Below are positions 61,122-64,000 of a DNA stretch of 64,000 nucleotides, in pieces. The DNA is from Eubacterium callanderi (lineage in GTDB: Bacteria; Bacillota; Clostridia; Eubacteriales; Eubacteriaceae). Each line of letters begins with the position of its first letter. Within the stretch, counting starts at the first letter, position 1. Under the pieces are notes generated by a model. The model was not told the DNA's origin. It saw only the letters and a program-made list of their open reading frames with translations, and made no database searches. The translations under genes were made by a program, and so were the position numbers. The stretch is taken from contig NZ_FRBP01000003.1 in NCBI RefSeq assembly GCF_900142645.1, positions 296,853 through 360,852 on the forward strand. Direction: 5' to 3'.

Positions 61122-61137
61122 GTTAGCCTTTGCTAAC
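61122..61137. repeat. Hairpin between tetR and the ECF genes
   Basis: GTTAGC-CTTT-GCTAAC, perfect 6-bp stem without T-run, in the 66-bp gap. Probably an mRNA stability or processing hairpin rather than a terminator. Confidence 0.5.
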
Positions 61138-61158
61138 CTTGCGTGAAAATTTTACGCT

Positions 61159-61773
61159 TTATTTAAACCTTAAAAGTCCATCCCATCCCGAATTAAAAAA
61201 AACTGCAAGCTCTTTAACATATTTAATGGCTTGTTCTCTTGTCATATCATGCACAATCGTTTCAAAAACAGCTGTAAAATATGCACTGGTAATCATGTGA
61301 TGTAAATCATGACTGACGTTTCCTGCCATTTTGCCTTTTTCTTTAAGAATAGCGTAATATTTTTCCGTACGGGATACTTCCAATTCTACAAGTTCATGAA
61401 TATAATCTTCGTATTTTGTGCCTTCAGAACAGCAAATTACAAGCTTGAATTCTTCAAAATAATCATAAATATAATTCACAAAATGCAAAAGATATTTTGT
61501 AGACAGCTCTCTGCTTTCTAAAGTTTTATTTTCTGGAATTAAATCAAAATGTGCATCTTGTGCAGCTTTGAACTGTTCTATTAACCCATCAGCTACATCA
61601 GAAACAATAGCTTCAAATAAGGCCGCTTTATTAGGATAGTAACCATAAAAAGCACCTTTCGTAAATCCTGCTTCCTCGACAATTATTCTAAGTGAAGCAT
61701 CCTTAAATCCTTTTTTTAAAAATTCTTTCTTGCCGACTGCCAATATTTTCTTTTGAGTCTCAGAAATAGTCAT
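61159..61773 (-). CDS. TetR/AcrR family regulator of the cargo operon
   Basis: 204 residues. N-terminal helix-turn-helix: ILAVGKKEFLKKGFKDASLRIIVEEAGFTKGAFYGYYPNKAALFEAI, textbook TetR. The C-terminal ligand domain is helical. GGAGG before the ATG and a double palindromic operator overlapping its promoter, so it should repress itself and, by read-through, the 12 genes downstream. Confidence 0.95.
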   Translation of the reverse strand: MTISETQKKILAVGKKEFLKKGFKDASLRIIVEEAGFTKGAFYGYYPNKAALFEAIVSDVADGLIEQFKAAQDAHFDLIPENKTLESRELSTKYLLHFVNYIYDYFEEFKLVICCSEGTKYEDYIHELVELEVSRTEKYYAILKEKGKMAGNVSHDLHHMITSAYFTAVFETIVHDMTREQAIKYVKELAVFFNSGWDGLLRFK

Positions 61774-61790
61774 TTAAACACCTCCATCAA

Positions 61791-61837
61791 CAATATACCA
61801 TCGGTATATACTACCAGTATATACCGATGGTATATTG
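61791..61837. promoter_or_regulatory. TetR operator: two 17-bp palindromes in a 47-bp inverted repeat
   Basis: ATATACC-ATC-GGTATAT (61793-61809) and ATATACC-GAT-GGTATAT (61819-61835) are each palindromic and together form a perfect 22-bp inverted repeat around ACC. The promoter lies within. Confidence 0.9.
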
Positions 61838-61844
61838 TTGTCAA
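61816..61844 (-). promoter_or_regulatory. Promoter of the tetR-led operon
   Basis: TTGACA (61844-61839), 17 bp, TATACT (61821-61816) on the minus strand; the spacer and -10 lie inside the operator, so bound repressor would block polymerase. Confidence 0.9.
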
Positions 61845-61859
61845 TAGTTTTTTTACATT

Positions 61860-62271
61860 CATAATAATATTCACATTTTTTCAATTTCCTGTTTGAAATT
61901 TACTCTAAAAATTAAATCATACGAGAACAAATTAAACTTATAATGCTAATGTTATCTTTAATCCAGAACTTTTTGAGCCTTAAAACAAAGAAATGTTTAT
62001 TATGAATGTAAACTATTGCAAAATAATAAAGAATTACAAAAGTCCTTCGATTGGAATTATTCACCATATAAATCAACAAATCTGCGTTCTTCTATGGAGA
62101 GAAATATTTTAAAATTAATACAAAACCTATGATATAAATACAGCTAAAGGAATTGATTTATGGTATAATACAAATGTAATACTTAATAAAAGCTTAACGC
62201 TTGCTACCCTAATCATTCTTTTGTAGACCAACTAAGGAAGTCAATAGTTATTTTTAAAAATTTTTTAAAAA
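61860..62271. other. AT-rich intergenic region
   Basis: About 400 bp between tetR and the IS110-family transposase. Many stops in all frames; only short unsupported frames. It may contain the downstream end of the insertion sequence, but I cannot place it. Confidence 0.5.
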
Positions 62272-62297
62272 ATTTTTAAGTCACAAAACTTAAAAAT
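62272..62297. repeat. Perfect 10-bp hairpin downstream of the transposase
   Basis: ATTTTTAAGT-CACAAA-ACTTAAAAAT, 58 bp past the transposase stop, next to runs of A and T. Could terminate the transposase transcript or lie in the element's end. Confidence 0.5.
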
Positions 62298-62354
62298 GTG
62301 CATAGCAAATAAGCCTCATACACTTTCTTTTTTTGAGGCAACACTTTTAATAGT

Positions 62355-63632
62355 TTATGCGACTAGCTTACTTTTTTCTCGAATTAGTTTTTGATGTTCT
62401 TCGGGTGTTCTTAACTCAAATGATTTTTGGTTTCTGAGAACAGCAAAAATAATTTGAACCATCTTTCGCATAATTGCACACATTACAACTTTGTATGGTT
62501 TTTCAGCTATTTTCTTTTCGAAATAAGCTCGCATAACAGGATTTAAATACTCTCGGTTGCGATTTGGATACACATTAGATTTTGCCAGCATATGGAGAAT
62601 TGAGCGAACATTAGGTGATCCTCTTTTAGAGATTTTATTGTTTTTCCTATTGTATGTTCCACTTTGGGATACTCCTGGATCCAATCCAAAGAAGGCAACT
62701 AATTCTTTCGGTTTCGAGAAATTGGATATATCTCCAAGCTCTGATAAAACAACACATGCTGTATACTCTCCAACGCCTGGAATACTTTGTAAAAACACTA
62801 TTTCTTTATGAAACTTTTCATCTAAAAGAGATAGTCTTTTGATCTCATCATCGATTGCTTTCAAAGCTTCCTGTAAACTGAAAATAACCTTTACAGTTGT
62901 TTGAATAAGTACTGCTGAACTAAGGTTTACTATACAAACTTCAATAGATTTTTTAGCAGCTTTCAATAGTTTTTCATATTTTGCTTCGGCATAGGAGCTG
63001 CTTTTATGTGAATTTTCTTTTATCAGTTGAATAATATCTTGCTTATTTTCAGGAGATAATACTTCTTGTATAGTAGGATATTTTTCAAGCAAAGACAAAG
63101 GTGTTTTCCCTTGCAAATCCGTAAATACTTTCTTGAAATCGGGAAAGGAAATATCTAAAAAAGCGATTAATCGGTTGATATGTTCCACAATTTCATCAGT
63201 CAATTCTTTATGCTGTCTGCAAAGCTTTTTGATACTGTTAACGGTATCTGAGTGTGTAATTGTTTCGTTGTAATTCTTAATACGATATAGTAACGCTATA
63301 TTATATGCATCTGTTTTATCTGATTTAATTTTTCGGATATTGATATTTTTCAATGCTCCACTTTGAATCGGATTAATTACAATGACTTCGTAATTATGCT
63401 TACGAAAAAAATTAGCTAAAATTTGATGATAGTGTGCAGTAGCTTCCATGATAATTACTGCTCTGTCTTCGTACTCATCTTCTACCTTTTCAAGTACATA
63501 TATGAGCGACTTCATACCATTAATATCATTAGAAATTTTAAGTCTTTTGATGATGTCATTATTGGTTGATAGAATACAGATATCACTGAAAACCTTACTC
63601 ACATCAATTCCTACAACAATTTTTTCTGACAT
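62355..63632 (-). CDS. IS110-family DEDD transposase, 425 aa
   Basis: RuvC-like N-terminal domain with Asp10 (VGIDVSK), Glu63 (IIMEATAHYH) and Asp105/Asp108 (IKSDKTDAYN). The C-terminal Tnp_20 domain contains LQSIPGVGEYTACVVLSELGD and the region around PGVSQSGTYNRKNNKISKRG, which includes the conserved serine of the family. AGGAGG before the ATG at 63632. It looks intact. Confidence 0.95.
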   Translation of the reverse strand: MSEKIVVGIDVSKVFSDICILSTNNDIIKRLKISNDINGMKSLIYVLEKVEDEYEDRAVIIMEATAHYHQILANFFRKHNYEVIVINPIQSGALKNINIRKIKSDKTDAYNIALLYRIKNYNETITHSDTVNSIKKLCRQHKELTDEIVEHINRLIAFLDISFPDFKKVFTDLQGKTPLSLLEKYPTIQEVLSPENKQDIIQLIKENSHKSSSYAEAKYEKLLKAAKKSIEVCIVNLSSAVLIQTTVKVIFSLQEALKAIDDEIKRLSLLDEKFHKEIVFLQSIPGVGEYTACVVLSELGDISNFSKPKELVAFFGLDPGVSQSGTYNRKNNKISKRGSPNVRSILHMLAKSNVYPNRNREYLNPVMRAYFEKKIAEKPYKVVMCAIMRKMVQIIFAVLRNQKSFELRTPEEHQKLIREKSKLVA

Positions 63633-63652
63633 AATATACCTCCTATAATTTG

Positions 63653-63865
63653 GGATGCCCTGTTAATCCAAAACCACAACAGGCTCACGAGTTATACAGG
63701 TAATCAATAAATGAACCTAACCAACCGAAAAGATGAAAGGCAATGGAATGAGGGTGGAGTCTATTAAATGAGTAATTCCTAGATTGGAAACCCAGCAAGC
63801 ACATAAAACAATCCCATTTCATCCCTAATATCTATAATTTTATCATAGATGATTAGGTTCATTTT
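63653..63865 (-). ncRNA. Candidate bridge RNA region of the IS110 element
   Basis: Non-coding, upstream of the transposase, where IS110-group elements encode their bridge RNA. AAATGAACCTAA (63709-63720) and TTAGGTTCATTT (63853-63864) form a 12-bp closing stem. Inside are ATCTAT/ATAGAT (63830-63850) and G-rich and C-rich stretches that can pair. Donor and target loops cannot be assigned without the flanking sites. Confidence 0.4.
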
Positions 63866-63890
63866 TAAGAACTATGCTTAAAGCTGTTCT

Positions 63891-63937
63891 TATACTATTA
63901 GTATATGAGCAAGCACAGTAAGTGTACGGACACTTAC
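63891..63937. repeat. Two adjacent palindromes
   Basis: TATACTA-T-TAGTATA (63891-63905) and GTAAGTGT-ACGG-ACACTTAC (63918-63937), both perfect. They may belong to the insertion sequence end or to the sequence it entered. Confidence 0.7.
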
Positions 63938-63941
63938 GAAA

Positions 63942-63990
63942 AAATTGATGAAGCAGCCCTTCGGGATCTGCTTCTTTTTTTATCAATTTT
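63942..63990 (+). terminator. Intrinsic terminator, plus strand
   Basis: GAAGCAGCCCTTCGGGATCTGCTTC stem-loop core (63950-63974; arms GAAGCAG/CTGCTTC) followed by TTTTTTT, flanked by AAAATTGAT/ATCAATTTT. The gene it serves is not visible. Confidence 0.7.
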
Positions 63991-64000
63991 TAGCTTGTTA

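Larger units (their letters stand above)
62272..63905 (-). mobile_element. IS110-family insertion sequence (ends approximate)
   Basis: One transposase gene with long non-coding flanks, as in IS110 elements, which lack long terminal inverted repeats and usually make no target duplication. The boundaries given are only the structured sequences on each side; the true ends cannot be fixed without an empty site. Confidence 0.5.

Noticed and set aside
61860..62271. Short plus-strand frames and a TATAAT near 62170
   Set aside because: No -35 at the right distance, no ribosome sites, and no frame longer than about 36 codons; I see no gene here.
1..64000. tRNA or rRNA genes
   Set aside because: I found no cloverleaf with a GTTC-type T loop followed by an acceptor stem, and no rRNA-like sequence; the element seems to use a protein gene (rlmD) rather than a tRNA as its target.

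Overview
The window looks like a low-to-moderate G+C Gram-positive anaerobe (Bacillota, probably class Clostridia). The reasons are strong AGGAGG-type ribosome sites before nearly every gene, frequent GTG/TTG starts, a complete clostridial-type siphophage genome with large serine recombinases, ECF transporters and a CbiO/EcfT/MptD-like operon. I cannot name the species. The first 2.9 kb is visibly richer in G+C and looks like host chromosome; everything after about 2.94 kb is AT-rich and looks acquired.

Layout. (1) 1-2.9 kb: the 5' part of a DHA2-type MFS drug exporter, a small unknown protein and a tandem-GNAT acetyltransferase. (2) 2.9-6.0 kb: a decaying accessory patch, with a DUF5655-like remnant, a frameshifted gene carrying an RxxxxxH (HEPN-like) motif, a MutT/NUDIX gene broken inside its Nudix box, and an apparently intact SRA-like (ScoMcrA-N type) protein. 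A 42-bp direct repeat precedes two of these genes. (3) 6.02-6.11 kb: a displaced 3' end of what looks like an rlmD/rumA 23S rRNA methyltransferase gene, the likely attachment site. (4) 6.2-45.6 kb: a nearly complete prophage, all on the minus strand. Read in the direction of transcription (right to left) it has an early operon (sigma-like protein, small proteins, DUF2800 nuclease, DUF2815 ssDNA-binding-like protein, family A DNA polymerase, primase-helicase, an iteron-rich origin candidate, VRR-NUC, SNF2 helicase, DUF1492 activator), then a late promoter region, then HNH, small terminase, a SAM synthetase homologue with two DNA methyltransferases, large terminase, portal, ClpP-like protease, capsid, connectors, tail with a -1 frameshift chaperone pair, tape measure, tail spike, holin, amidase, terminator, and finally three serine recombinase genes. 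Two cargo genes interrupt the late operon: an AAA/DUF4143 ATPase and a 155-residue unknown. (5) 45.6-47.5 kb: a DUF6076 protein and a sigma-70-like regulator preceded by two tandem leader-peptide/terminator units. (6) 47.5-61.9 kb: one 13-gene, tightly overlapping operon headed by a TetR regulator with a double palindromic operator. It encodes two complete ECF transporter sets, a YbtPQ/IrtAB-like ABC pair, a methyltransferase, an ATC-hydrolase-family protein, a MATE exporter and a secreted class C beta-lactamase-fold hydrolase. (7) 62.3-63.9 kb: an IS110-family element with a structured upstream region that may encode a bridge RNA.

How the parts work together. The prophage appears able to replicate, package and lyse, but no CI-type repressor, excisionase or right attachment end is visible, so the element probably extends beyond the right edge of the window. 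The cargo operon resembles the transport part of a metallophore locus without the synthetase genes, so uptake of a chelator made by others is the most economical reading. That substrate assignment is inference.
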